Source of the DNA: Saccharopolyspora gloriosae
GTDB taxonomy: Bacteria; Actinomycetota; Actinomycetes; Mycobacteriales; Pseudonocardiaceae
Length of the DNA: 64,000 nt
Direction: 5' to 3'
NCBI RefSeq assembly: GCF_022828475.1
Contig: NZ_CP059557.1
Location: forward strand, 2,899,470-2,963,469
Both the position numbers and the translations under genes were made by a program. Below, piece by piece: positions 1-9,840 of this stretch; the stretch's first letter is position 1; every line of letters begins with the position of its first letter. Below the pieces are notes generated by a model. It had not been told where the DNA came from and made no database searches. It worked only from the letters and a program-made list of their open reading frames with translations.

Positions 1-589
1 CCGGCGGGCAGCGGTCGAGTCGGAAAACGCCGCCGAGCACTGCGGACGGATTCCGCGACAGCAATACCGCGGAAGATCGTCGCGCACGGCGACCCCGGTC
101 GATTCCAGAGCAGCAAGGACCGCACTGGTACCGAAAATCCGGGTGAGGGGATTGTCAGACCTGGACCACGAATCCCTGAGACCGTGATACCAGAAATACG
201 AGAGCCACGCGCCGGACAGCTCACGCACGACTCGGGAACAGGCCGTCGACAATGACGGGAGCAAGAAGTCGACTTTGACGATCAAGCTGTGATCTAACGC
301 TACGGTAAGTGATCTGCCAGTCGCAATATCAACCCCAGTGATGACCGACACGGCCGTTCCGGAAAAAATTGGTGTTTTCCCCAGAATCGATTGGCGCAAA
401 CCATTCGGTGGATTGACGCGCACATCGGCACGCGGACTCGCCCTGACCTGCGACGGCGACTCCGGTGAATGCCGCCCCCGGATATCATCGTTCGCTGGTG
501 CGGCAATCCCGCATACGTCCGAATAGCTGTCATTCGACTATGACCACCGGCGCAGCGCCGAATGCGATGTTCGCGAAGTCGGACGGATA
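1..589. other. No supportable gene at left edge
   Basis: Only short open frames with arginine/serine/proline-rich translations are present on both strands, and none has a recognisable motif or a convincing ribosome binding site. It may contain flanking DNA of the decayed monooxygenase gene to its right. Confidence 0.4.
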
Positions 590-1112
590 TCCCTGCTCAG
601 CCCGGCTCCGTCGAAGGGCGAAGCCCCGGTGGTCGTCGCGGACGACCACGTCGCAGATCTGCCGGTGGGCCGGTGTTCCTCCCGGGGTAGACCAGGCCCC
701 TGCGGGGCTCCCCGGGAACGTTGCCGCCCACGTACCAGTCGGACTCCGACGCCGGCAGCAGCGTGTCCGCGGCGAGCTCGTCGGTGTGCGCCACCCATTC
801 CTGCCGGGCCTGCGCGGTGGCCTCGACCGTGTCGTAGCCGTTGGCCGCCAGGTGCGCGATCGCCTCCGCGCTGAAGTCGACGCGGTCCTCGATGGCCGGC
901 GGCATGTTGGTGAGCACCGATCGGCGTTGCGGGCCGGTGATGATGAACAGGTTCGGGAACCCGTGCACGGTCAGGCCGAGGTAGGTCTGCGGGCCGTCCG
1001 CCCACACGCCGGCGAGCCGGGTTCCGCCGCGCCCGACCACGTTCATGGCGAGCAACGGTCCGGTGCACGACGGCATAGTTCCATCTGGCATTTCAGTTCG
1101 AACTGAATACAA
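590..1112 (-). pseudogene. 3' relic of a Baeyer-Villiger flavin monooxygenase
   Basis: The translation carries the C-terminal third of a cyclohexanone-monooxygenase-type BVMO: GPxxYLGL-like text (ADGPQTYLGLTVHGFPNLF), then ITGPQ, a VLTNMPPAIE-like stretch, and DWYVGGNVPGEPRRG near the end. Such enzymes are about 540 residues and use FAD and NADPH to insert oxygen beside a ketone. Here the FAD and NADP-binding N-terminal two thirds are missing. Just after LVYPG the frame is lost by one base: the alternative frame continues TPAHRQICDVVVRDD, which fits the usual BVMO end. Truncation plus frameshift make a functional product very unlikely. The family assignment is by motif recall; the exact boundaries are approximate. 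Confidence 0.7.
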
Positions 1113-1655
1113 ATATCAATACAAGAATTGACGTGCCGGCTGTGGAGCGTCGGCTACGATCTCACCACGTGTGGTCAGCGTGCGTGTCCGAGCCGGAGTC
1201 GAGGCGTTCCCTGCCTTCGAAGGCGTCGATGGCGGATCCGGTGAGGCTGCGCCGGATGTGCGCGCGCATGAGATCGCGTGCTCCAGGCGCATCGCGCCAA
1301 GCCGAATCCGTCGGTAGCGGTCGGACTTGTCCCAGACGTCGTCGAGCAGGGCCGGAGCAGCCTGCCAGCGGCGAGCGGATCCCGCAGGGGCAATCCTTTG
1401 CCGGAACGTGGTTCGGCAATGAATGTTCTTCTCTGGGCACGGAAGCTCGCGCGGCACGACGTCGAGCACCACATCGCTCAAGGGATCGTCCGCTCGGGCG
1501 GGAGGAGTGCGTGGTTGATGTCGTCGGGTGAAGCGATCTACGGCGGCCATGCCGTACCGGGCCGCTCGGCGAGCGCCGCGTCGGCAGAGCGGAGCACGCG
1601 GACTCCGAAAGCGCGTGGTCGCGGGTGAGTTCCCGCGACCACGCCTGCTCTCGCG
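1113..1655. other. No confident gene
   Basis: Overlapping open frames exist on both strands, but their translations are low-complexity R/P/S/T text typical of wrong-frame reading in GC-rich DNA. The stretch separates the BVMO relic from the secreted-protein gene and could be decayed coding DNA. Confidence 0.35.
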
Positions 1656-2726
1656 TCAGCCGCCGGCGACCGGTGGCGCCGGTGCCGGCGGTGCAGCGGT
1701 GGCGAACTGCGCGGTCAGCTTGGTGAAGTCCCAGGGCTGCTGCGGCACGCTGCTGCACGTCCCCGACGTCTGGCCGTTGTCGGGCTGGTCGCATTGGCGG
1801 TCTCGGTTGAGCGACCAGAACGTGTACCGGGAGAACCCGCGGCTGATCCCGTAGTCCAGCACCGCCCGCATGTCCTCCTGCCGGTAGTGCTCGCCCGCGT
1901 CCGAGCGCCCGTTCATCAACGAGACGCCTTCGTGGGCGTACGCGGTGGCGCTGTCCCAGCCGAACGTGCTCATCAAGGTGCCGTGGAACGCTTCGAGCGA
2001 GGCAATCTGGCTGTCGACGTCCGGGAACCCGTTGAACGGCATGGTCGCGTAGTTGTTCGGGACGAAGTTCAGCGCCTTGGCGGTGTCCAACAGGTTCTGC
2101 CCGGCGGGTGTCGTGCCGGTCGTGGACGCGACGGTGGTCACCGAGACGTACAAGCCGGGATTGTTCCTCTGCAGGATCTGTGCCGCGGCGAGCTCGTTCC
2201 TGATCGCGTCGGGCTGCTGGATCTCCGGCTCTTCCAGGTTGAAGTCGATCGCGCGGAGTTGGTGCGCGTCGATGACCTGCTGGTACGCCGCGGCCGTGGC
2301 CTCCGGTGTGCCGCAGGTCTGGCCGAGGTTCGTCCCGCCGTAGCCGCCAACGGACACTGAGACGTCACCACCCGCCGCGCGAACGCCGTCGACGATGGCC
2401 GCCGTTCCGTCGTCCGCGGAGACCGGGGTCGTGCCGTCCCAAGTGGGCTGGCAGCCCCCGCTCTTCGGAGCGAGTACGAACGCCAGTTGGAAGGTCTTCT
2501 GCCCGGTTTCGCGCATTACTCGGGGCAGGTCCGGCGGGTTGCCGTACATCGGTGTCACGTACGGTGCCGCCCCGTACCACCGGGGGTCCAGCTGCGGTGC
2601 TTCCACGGCCTGGGACGCCGCCGTTGACGCCGTCTGCGGATCGGATGGGGCCATCGACAGCAGGCCCACAAACCCCGCAGTGCCCAGCACGGCCACCGCG
2701 GTGCCGAGCATTAAGACCGAACGCAT
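1656..2726 (-). CDS. Secreted GH18-like (chitinase-type) protein
   Basis: The 356-residue product starts with a short basic N-terminus and a hydrophobic segment (about residues 4-25), so it is probably exported or membrane-anchored. The body looks like the TIM-barrel of small actinomycete GH18 chitinases: an SVGGYGG strand motif at 125-131, followed by AIDFNLE at 159-165 where the family has DxxDxDxE. The final glutamate and one aspartate are kept, but the first aspartate is missing and the third is asparagine. Four cysteines (about 92, 138, 312, 324) may form disulfides. The tail is Ala/Pro-rich. An ATG start with an upstream GAGGAG-like site was chosen. It might be a weakly active chitinase or a carbohydrate-binding pseudo-enzyme; no operon partner is visible. 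Confidence 0.7.
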   Translation of the reverse strand: MRSVLMLGTAVAVLGTAGFVGLLSMAPSDPQTASTAASQAVEAPQLDPRWYGAAPYVTPMYGNPPDLPRVMRETGQKTFQLAFVLAPKSGGCQPTWDGTTPVSADDGTAAIVDGVRAAGGDVSVSVGGYGGTNLGQTCGTPEATAAAYQQVIDAHQLRAIDFNLEEPEIQQPDAIRNELAAAQILQRNNPGLYVSVTTVASTTGTTPAGQNLLDTAKALNFVPNNYATMPFNGFPDVDSQIASLEAFHGTLMSTFGWDSATAYAHEGVSLMNGRSDAGEHYRQEDMRAVLDYGISRGFSRYTFWSLNRDRQCDQPDNGQTSGTCSSVPQQPWDFTKLTAQFATAAPPAPAPPVAGG

Positions 2727-2805
2727 CTATTCTCCTCGCTAGTTTTATTCGGAGCGCGGCCGAACCGTCCGCTGCCATCGCTGTCGCGGGACTGCTGCCC
2801 GCGGT

Positions 2806-2925
2806 TCAGGTGCTCACCAGGTCTGAGAGGTCGCCCAACACCTCGGACAGGGTGGTCCAGATCGCCAGCCAGCTCACCGGCTCTTTCCGGTGCACCGCTT
2901 CCAAGTCGGGCATGGACAGCGCCAT
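2806..2925 (-). pseudogene. Short coding-like fragment, unknown
   Basis: A 39-codon frame (MALSMPDLEAVHRKEPV...) has a codon pattern and amino acid mix like real actinomycete protein, with an in-frame stop about 50 bases upstream of its ATG. It may be a very small protein or the last piece of a decayed gene. No family is recognised. Confidence 0.25.
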
Positions 2926-3291
2926 CGCCGGCTCGACGTCGAGCGCGGGGACCGGCCACCGGGACTGGATGTCTTAGCGACTCCACGTACTGGCCGTCCG
3001 CATCGAACACCCCACCGCGCCGGCACAGCCGGGTCGAGGGGCGCGGACCTGACCCGGGCAAGCAGATGGGTCGGCCCTCGCCCGCGGAGCGCCGTCGTCC
3101 AGCGGAGCCTGCTCGCTCTGGCGCACCCACGGCGGACGTATCGGGAAGTGCGGGTTTCGGCAGGCACGGCGAACCGAGCGTCGGCTGGCATGAAGACACC
3201 TGGAGAGAGGAATCGGTGAGAGGAACCGGTCGGGCAGTAGCTCATCACGCGGGCCCGCCTGACAGATCGCGACAGCGGTACGGGGGCCGCA
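2926..3291. other. No gene seen
   Basis: No frame in this stretch shows a motif, signal peptide or convincing start. It precedes the recombinase and could include its promoter and an attachment site, but no direct repeat supporting one was found by eye. Confidence 0.35.
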
Positions 3292-5107
3292 TTGTCGGGA
3301 TTCCACTCACGGAGCCGCTGGATGCATTGCTGGCGCCCGTGCTGGGGGCTTCGGCTGGAAGTTGTCGAACCCGTTGACCATGCGATCGGTCCGATCGCCT
3401 TCTACGGACGGTGCTCGACGGAGGACAACCAGGACCCGGAGACCTCGCACGGCTGGCAGCTCGACGCCGCCCGGAAGTTCGTCGAACCCTTGGGTGCGAC
3501 CGTGGCCGCCGAGTACTTCGACATCGGGCAGTCCCGTTCGGTGCCGTGGGAGCGCCGGGACGAAGCTGGACGGCTGCTCGCGGCGTTGAAGAACCCGGAT
3601 CGTGGCTGGAACGCCGTTGTGGTCGGCGAAGGAACGCGGTGCTGGTTCGGCAACCAGTTCTCTTTGATCGCCCCGAAGTTCGCCGCGCACGGAGTCGAAC
3701 TGTGGGTGCCGGAGTTGGGCGGCAAGTTCGACGCGCGCAACCCGTCGCACAAGATGTTGATGAGCGTGCTCGGCGGCATGAGCGAATCAGAGCGCCAGCA
3801 CGTGCAGGCCCGTGTCCGGGCGGCGATGGACGCGCAGGTCGTCAACGAGGGACGTCACCAGGGCGGCCGGGCACCGTTCGGGTACTGCACCGCGGACGGT
3901 GGTCCGCACCCGAACCCGCGCAAGGCTGCTGAGGGCTATCGGCTGCGTGTGCTCGCGGTCGAGGAGGCGTCGGCCGAGGTGGTGCGGCGGATCTTCGCTG
4001 AGTACATCAGCGGTAAGGGTGATCGGGCGATTGCGAACGGTCTCAATCGTGCTGCCGTTCCGTGCCCGTCGGCGCGGCGACCGGGAGCAGAACCGACACC
4101 GGCTCGCCGACGGATGGCAGGGCAGCACCGTGCGCGCGATCTTGGAGAACCCGCGCTACACCGGTTACGCGTTCTTCGGCCGATGGACCCGACAGGAGAC
4201 GCTGATCGACCCGGACGACGTCGCCGCCGGAAGCGCAGTCCGCTTCCGCCGATCGAGCCCCGACCGCGTCGTGAGATCGAGAGAACCGGCCCACCCGGAA
4301 ATCGTCTCGATCGAAGACTTCACCCAAGCCCAACTCTTGCGCCGCTCGAAAGCCTCGGGAGGACTCAAGACCGCGCGCAAGACCGAACGCAGCGGCCGAG
4401 CAACCAAACACACCTACCTGTTCCGGGGACGAATCCGCTGCGCGCTCTGCGGGCGCAAGATGGAAGGCAGTCCCCGCGCGCACGGCATGTACTACCGGTG
4501 CCCAGCCCGCACGCTCGCGCCCGGCTCACCGGCACTGGAATCACACCCGCCTGCGGTCTACCTCCGAGAAGATCTCATCCGCGACGCGGTGAACCGTTGG
4601 CTCGGACGACTGTTCGACCGCAAGAACGTCGATGGGACCGTGGCGGCTTTGGTCGCTTCACAAGGCGGCTCCAGCGGTGTCCCGAGCGAGCAGGGCCGGT
4701 TGAAGCAGAAGCTCGCCGACACGGAAGCGAGGCTGAGCAAATTCCACGCCGCTATCGGAGCGGGAGTCGATCCGGCCGCAATGGTGGAAGCGATCAACGC
4801 CGCTCAGAACGAACGAGCAGCGCTCAGAGCTGAACTGGAACACGCGCCCACGCCTAGCACGCTGACCGACGCCGAGATCTACGCAATGGTCGACTCACTC
4901 GGCGATGTCGGCGCGGCCCTCTCGCAGGGGAAGCCGGAGCGCCTGGCGAGCCTGTACGCCGCCGTCGACCTGCACGTCCACTACCAGCACGAAGACCGAG
5001 CAGCGGACATAAAAATTCACCCGGCACGAAGCCGGGTGAATAGTATGCGTGTCCGAGGACGTTCTTGCGCGCTAACTACACGCATCGAGCTGTCGGAATC
5101 CCAGTAG
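3292..5107 (+). pseudogene. Large serine recombinase, one frameshift
   Basis: This is a site-specific recombinase of the large serine family, which integrates or excises mobile DNA through a serine nucleophile. The N-terminal resolvase domain has YGRCSTEDNQ with the catalytic serine and GEGTRCWFGNQF with a conserved arginine; MSESERQHVQARVRAAM is the linker helix. Frame 1 reads to about 4083, then the protein continues in frame 2: EQNRHRLADGWQGS, TVRAILENPRYTGYAFFG (recombinase domain), a zinc-ribbon (CALCGRK ... YRCPA) and a coiled coil (about 4680-4860). One extra G in the CCGGGAG run near 4081-4085 explains the break, so it may be a sequencing error. The start is uncertain: TTG at 3292 is simply the longest option. 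It is the likely mobility gene of the 3-10 kb island. Confidence 0.8.
5015..5041. terminator. Perfect hairpin inside recombinase 3' end
   Basis: ATTCACCCGGC and GCCGGGTGAAT form an 11-bp perfect stem around ACGAA. On the minus strand the stem is followed by TTTTTAT, like an intrinsic terminator, although it lies within the last 30 codons of the recombinase. Confidence 0.45.
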
Positions 5108-5512
5108 CCGTGTGGCTGGGCGGCTGCCCGTCCGTTCCCAGCGGATTCCGACGTCTAGGGCGGAGTTCGGGGCGCCTCGCTGCCGGATGAGCTGTGGGTT
5201 AGACAGAGCTTGCCCCTGCATCAGCTACATTCTCAGTCGTCCTGACCTGCCTAGGAGGCCAATTCGATGGTCGTTCCGCGCAAGCGCGCTGATCAGTTAG
5301 GGCAGCCGATTCACGGACGGCCTACCAACTGAGGGAGACCCGGCCGGAACGGTGCAGGTGCGCGGATGCGCGACGCCTGCGAGGGCTCGCCTCGCTAGCG
5401 TCCAGCTTCGCACGGCGTTCGAGAGTCACTCGGCCGTCGTCGACGTTGATCAACTCTGCTAGCGATCTGGAATTCAGGCCATCAGCCGGTCCGGCTGGGG
5501 GATCATCACTGC
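5108..5512. other. Gap without clear gene
   Basis: A possible 62-codon frame at 5112-5300 has no recognisable features. The interval probably holds the promoter of the downstream membrane-protein gene. Confidence 0.35.
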
Positions 5513-6073
5513 ATGTCTCCTGATTCTGACGTCATCAAGTGGATCGCGTTCGTCGCCGCACTCGTCCAGACAGTCGTGTCCATCATTCAACTCCAGCAGC
5601 CCAGAAGAGGGACCGAACCTGCCCGGTCGGCCACCGTCGCGTCCGGTCCTCTCTTGGTGGGGCTAGGTGCTTCGTTGTTGAGCTTGTTCGTTGTTGCGTT
5701 GTTCGGCTACCTCTACGAGCGCCGCGGGACCGGCGAGACGGTCTACTACGAGATCCGGAGCCAGTTTGAGAATGCCACGGTCCTTCGATTAGCGATCTTC
5801 CTCGGCTTGCTCCTCGTCTTCCCGCTGGGCGTCGCCGCGATCACCTCGAATGTGAAAGGCATGATGGCGAGCCCCGCAGTCCCCGCACGGCTGTTGGTGC
5901 ACGTTCTGATCTTGTCCACCAGTACCATCGGTTTGGTTGCCGTGATGGCCCAAGAGGCCGCTCGGTCGTCGTATGACACTACTCCCTGGGTAATGCTGTT
6001 CGGGGGAGCCGTGTCAGGTTTCTTCATGGAGGTCGACCCTGCCAAGGAAGCAAGTAGCTCCAGAAACGACTAA
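5513..6073 (+). CDS. Hypothetical multi-span membrane protein
   Basis: The 186-residue product has four or five predicted membrane segments, at about residues 8-25, 45-68, 88-110, 124-146 and 156-172, separated by short charged loops. A YERRGTGETVYYEIRSQF loop lies after the second helix. No catalytic motif is visible and no family is recognised. It starts at ATG 5513 with only a weak upstream purine tract. It sits between the serine recombinase and a convergent pentapeptide-repeat gene, so it is probably cargo of the same island. Confidence 0.55.
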   Translation: MSPDSDVIKWIAFVAALVQTVVSIIQLQQPRRGTEPARSATVASGPLLVGLGASLLSLFVVALFGYLYERRGTGETVYYEIRSQFENATVLRLAIFLGLLLVFPLGVAAITSNVKGMMASPAVPARLLVHVLILSTSTIGLVAVMAQEAARSSYDTTPWVMLFGGAVSGFFMEVDPAKEASSSRND

Positions 6074-6279
6074 TGAAGTGTTTTGAATCACCTTGTCAAT
6101 CCACCGGCGAGTGGCTGTCTCCAAGGTGACGGTAGGTGGCCCGGCGCCGACAGGAGATCAGCTGATAAGCCGCGTTGCGGCATCCGATGTGAACGGCACT
6201 GCACACTTTTCTGCGGCTTCCTCGTCCTCGTCGCCTCGCTCACCAGTTAAAAACCTCACCAAATAGGAAATTTCTAAGT

Positions 6280-8130
6280 TTATTTCGGTGGGAATTCGAT
6301 TTCTGCCCATTGTTGAGAGCGCTTAATTAAGCCGTTTCCGCCAGTGCTTTGAGGAAGATTGACGGTGAAGCCGTCGGGCAGATAGCGAGTCTCGTTAACA
6401 GAAGTAGGGACATTAACACGCAAGAATACATTTTCGAGTGAAATGTTTTCAGGTGCCCCTACGTTTCGAAAGTCAATAGATCGCCCAAAATTCACCCAGG
6501 AGAAGGTGGCATGGGCGGCGAATTCTGATCCGTGAAAATCGACATCTTTGTCAAAGAAAGACGATGAAAATTCGACGGTATTTTCGAACTTGATCCGCAC
6601 GAATCGGGCGTTTCCTTCGAAGCGCACAAGTCTAAAGGAAGCAGGGCCATCGAAGGTGGTTTCGCCAAACTTGACGATCGCCCAAAATTGGCATCCTTCG
6701 AAAATTGACCTCCCGCCAAATGTGGCGTTATGAAATAGGGCGCTGCCATTGAACTTGGAACGTGAAAAGTCGACGCCTTCTATAAAAGAAGCATGGTCAA
6801 ACTTGACGCCGCCACCAAAACGCGTTTCGTCGAACAGGGAAAGCCCGGTAAACGTTGTCCCGTTGAAGCTGGCACCTTGTTTGAATCGCGCAGAGCCGAA
6901 AAGTGTTTTCCCCTGAAAAGAGGCGAATTCAAACTTGGCAGATTCTCCAAGCCATGCTCTTTTTAGGGCGAACGATCCGCCAACATTGACGTGACTGAAA
7001 TTTGCGATACCGTTAACCATCGCAGACTTAAGGTCTGCATTTTTAAGGAATCTTGCGCTATTGAAGTCGACGTTCCGTTTTAGGTGTGCACTCGCGAAAG
7101 TAACGTCTTCCGAAAACGTGGCGCGTGTGAACGTAGCATCTCCGCCGAATCGTGCTCTTTCAAAAGAGGCTTCGTGCTCGAAAGCGGTATTGTGCCAATT
7201 TGAATCACCATCTATTTGGGAGCCGGAAAAGTCTGCTTTATTGGAAAATCTTGCACCGTCAAAGTCGACATCTGTGATGAATCGAGATCGCGTGAAGATG
7301 CATTCCTTTTCAAAGACGGCACCGCGCCAACTTGAATTGCGTCCCATCTGTGCGGAAGAAAAACTCACCTTCCCGGTGAATTGCGCACCGTCAAAGAAGG
7401 ATATGTCGGTCACCTCGGCTCGTTCGAACCGGGCAGTGCCGTCAAATACGGCATCCTCAAAGTCGACGGAACGAAGTCGGCAGTCCGAGATGTTAAAGTC
7501 GAATAGAGTTACTCCGGTCAGGTTTAGGTCGAGATCTTTCCAGCTCTCTCTAAGGTGCTCGCTGCTTCCTTCTTTGGGGCGCAAGTTGCTGACAATTATT
7601 TCCTGTGCTGCTAGGCGAACCTCCTTTTCTTGAGATGGGCTATCGTCTTGAATTGAAGCGTGCTCTTCCATGCGTAGGTACGCGCACAGAACGTTAACGA
7701 TGGCCTGCCGATGCTCTGTGTTCGTATGCGCAAGACGCTCTAGGGAGTACATTCCCGCGAGCCGAACAGGCGCCTTCTCCGAGCCGAGCTGGTCGACCGA
7801 TCGCGAGAAATCTTCACCAAATAGGCGCGCATCTTCTCGGTTTTCGGCAGACTCTCCGAGTCGTTGTTTCCGGTAGGAGACTACAAGTGCCACAACGCCA
7901 CCGATACCACCTACGGTGGCCAGGACAAGTTTGATGAAGTCGAAACTGTCTTTCGTGGTCCACGGTTTATCATCTGCAACCGGCGGTTTGCCGATGATCC
8001 ACCAAATTCCATAACCGACGGCGGCGGCAGTAAGCAAAGCTGCGAGGAGTACGAAAAATATGTTTATGCCGAGACGCATCCGCACTGGTGCCAGTGAGGT
8101 GGAGGGTTTGTGGCTGCGAGGGAAGCGCAT
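6280..8130 (-). CDS. Membrane-anchored pentapeptide-repeat protein
   Basis: The 616-residue product has two N-terminal membrane helices (about residues 18-48 and 68-92, the second next to GGIGGVVALVVSYRKQR). A helical linker with EDFSRSVDQLGS and LAGMYSLERLA follows, and then about 350 residues of pentapeptide repeats of the A(D/N)LxX type (SVDFEDAVFDGTARFERAEV and similar). Such repeats fold into a right-handed quadrilateral beta-helix; the two-helix plus YSLERLA architecture is common in bacterial membrane proteins of unknown role. The gene is clearly richer in A+T than its neighbours, with frequent AAA, GAA and TTT codons, which points to horizontal acquisition. ATG 8130 is preferred to an upstream TTG. 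The function is unknown; defence or stress sensing is only a guess. Confidence 0.8.
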   Translation of the reverse strand: MRFPRSHKPSTSLAPVRMRLGINIFFVLLAALLTAAAVGYGIWWIIGKPPVADDKPWTTKDSFDFIKLVLATVGGIGGVVALVVSYRKQRLGESAENREDARLFGEDFSRSVDQLGSEKAPVRLAGMYSLERLAHTNTEHRQAIVNVLCAYLRMEEHASIQDDSPSQEKEVRLAAQEIIVSNLRPKEGSSEHLRESWKDLDLNLTGVTLFDFNISDCRLRSVDFEDAVFDGTARFERAEVTDISFFDGAQFTGKVSFSSAQMGRNSSWRGAVFEKECIFTRSRFITDVDFDGARFSNKADFSGSQIDGDSNWHNTAFEHEASFERARFGGDATFTRATFSEDVTFASAHLKRNVDFNSARFLKNADLKSAMVNGIANFSHVNVGGSFALKRAWLGESAKFEFASFQGKTLFGSARFKQGASFNGTTFTGLSLFDETRFGGGVKFDHASFIEGVDFSRSKFNGSALFHNATFGGRSIFEGCQFWAIVKFGETTFDGPASFRLVRFEGNARFVRIKFENTVEFSSSFFDKDVDFHGSEFAAHATFSWVNFGRSIDFRNVGAPENISLENVFLRVNVPTSVNETRYLPDGFTVNLPQSTGGNGLIKRSQQWAEIEFPPK

Positions 8131-8290
8131 GAGCAAAGTATCGCCTTATCGCGAGCGATTGGCAACACTGATCAAAAAATGACCGGATTCGCCGTCCGCA
8201 AATTAGTGAATTAGCCTTGTCCTTCCAGTGGCTCCGGGGTACGTTGCGTCATCAAGCTCTATGGCCTGGAGGATCGTCACTAGGTCGTGC

Positions 8291-8893
8291 TTATCTTAGT
8301 TTGAGTTTGTCTAGGGCGGAAGGATTGGTCTTTGCGCTACCGCGTTGCACAGAGTAGACGATTCCATTGTAGACGAGATCCCAGAGGTCGCGGTTAGTCT
8401 GGATCTCTCGTAGGTTGATCGATAGCTCGTTTCCGCTCTCGTCTTTGAGTTCCAGGTCCCATGCGAGACCGCCACTTGTGCCGACTATTTTCACCTCGGT
8501 CAGTTCGTATGTGTCGACGTGGCCGTTCTTGATTGCGAACCAGTCGGCTCCGGCGGAGATTCCGACGCTTCTGCCGATGAAGTAGAAGACGAATGGTGGC
8601 CAGATGACGAAGAGCCACAGCCACCATGTGCTCATCCAGCCGATTCCCCAGTCTCGCAACGTTCCGAAGGCGATGAGGATCACCGACATCAGGAGGCCCG
8701 ACAAGATCGATGTCGATACGCGGCCTTGATGCCACTCAAGCACTGGCCCGCGTCCCTCAGGGGCTGACGGGTATCGGGCTCGTCCTGGGGCGTTCTTCAC
8801 ATCACCGCTGTAATCAGCTGAGACCGGCGCCCGCGGTGGACGAGGTTCGCCGCTGCGCGGGTCTGGTTTTGGTGCGATCTCGGGCAACTTCAA
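8291..8893 (-). CDS. Hypothetical two-helix membrane protein
   Basis: The 200-residue product has a proline-rich cytosolic N-terminus (about 1-55), two membrane helices (about 64-82 and 86-108, WWLWLFVIWPPFVFYFIG) and a C-terminal soluble domain with alternating beta strands (DTYELTEVKIVGTSGGLAWD). The helices-plus-small-beta-domain plan resembles bacterial PH-like membrane proteins. The start is poor: a TTG directly behind AGAGG, so a different start is possible. It begins 30 bases after the glycine-zipper gene on the same strand and is probably co-transcribed with it, which would suit an immunity or partner protein. Confidence 0.5.
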   Translation of the reverse strand: MKLPEIAPKPDPRSGEPRPPRAPVSADYSGDVKNAPGRARYPSAPEGRGPVLEWHQGRVSTSILSGLLMSVILIAFGTLRDWGIGWMSTWWLWLFVIWPPFVFYFIGRSVGISAGADWFAIKNGHVDTYELTEVKIVGTSGGLAWDLELKDESGNELSINLREIQTNRDLWDLVYNGIVYSVQRGSAKTNPSALDKLKLR

Positions 8894-8923
8894 CCTCTCG
8901 ACATGGAATGGCGCTGCGTCAGC

Positions 8924-9583
8924 CTAGTCCGGCCATATCTCGTCGACAACGAAACCAACGCCAATTCCGACGACGCCGCCGACGACGACGCCGACAGGGC
9001 CACCGATTGCAGCGCCGACGACGGCGCCAGAAACGAACGAGGAGCCACCACTGACCGCAGCTTGGGTGGGATCTTTTCCGTTATTAATATCTAGACCCAC
9101 TCCGAAAGTGGTGATCCCCAGCCCGAGCCACGGTAGTTTCGAAGCTATTTTTCCAGCGCCTTTGAGTACAGGGCTTCCGGACTTCGGTGCTTTCGGAACC
9201 AGTTTCGCGTCCATCCCGCGGATGATCGATTGGACCTTCGGTGGGAACCGGTCGATGACGCGTGCAGCGCGTGACGCTGCCGCGTTGTCCATCGCGTCTT
9301 TCGCGGCGAGTTCGTTGGTGATCTGAATTCGCGCTGCTTGTGTGCGGTTGGAGAGGCTGAGGTTTTGGCTTGTGGTGAGGTGCGCTGCGCGTTCGGCTTT
9401 GGTGATCGCTTCCTCGGCAAAGGCGCGGAACTTGGTGGTGCGCACCGCGACCGCACCGGCCATGCCCGTTGACATGTCGGCCAGGGTCAGCGAGAGCTTC
9501 GCCGGATCCAGGGCGCCGGACAGGAAGCGGATCAAGACGTGTTGGGAGTCGGATTCCGTCTTGCGGGCATCCTTCACGGCCAT
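8924..9583 (-). CDS. Glycine-zipper-tailed hypothetical, possible effector
   Basis: The 219-residue product has a helical N-terminal half rich in Ala, Lys, Glu (about 30-110) and a C-terminal run of small residues with glycines every four positions (GAVVGAAIGGPVGVVVGG, about 185-205), ending in VGFVVDEIWPD. Glycine-zipper tails with this ending occur in polymorphic toxins and type VII-type secreted proteins that insert into membranes. No catalytic motif is seen. A second short frame (MTEASPSAEPP) runs up to the ATG in another frame, so the true N-terminus may be longer with a one-base error. The effector role, with the downstream membrane protein as partner, is inference. Confidence 0.5.
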   Translation of the reverse strand: MAVKDARKTESDSQHVLIRFLSGALDPAKLSLTLADMSTGMAGAVAVRTTKFRAFAEEAITKAERAAHLTTSQNLSLSNRTQAARIQITNELAAKDAMDNAAASRAARVIDRFPPKVQSIIRGMDAKLVPKAPKSGSPVLKGAGKIASKLPWLGLGITTFGVGLDINNGKDPTQAAVSGGSSFVSGAVVGAAIGGPVGVVVGGVVGIGVGFVVDEIWPD

Positions 9584-9840
9584 GGCGGCTCTGCGGAGGG
9601 GCTCGCTTCTGTCATCGGGAAGTGAGTCCGCTGGGATCAGGTGTCGCCAATTTCGGCATAGTCGACACAGTCAAGGCCCAGAGCGAGTTCACGCGAAACC
9701 TCCCATACGCGTTGCCTATGGCCGGGGTAGGGCATCGCTCATTGTCTGAACCCCGCACGAGCGCTTTGACTCGTGGATGACGGGGCGTTCGCGAGGCAGC
9801 AGCGCCTGGCGGGCTCGTGCGGAGGGAGAGGGGTGCGCAC

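Noticed and set aside
5112-5300. 62-codon plus-strand frame after the recombinase
   Set aside because: It has a poor start, no motif and wrong-frame-like composition.
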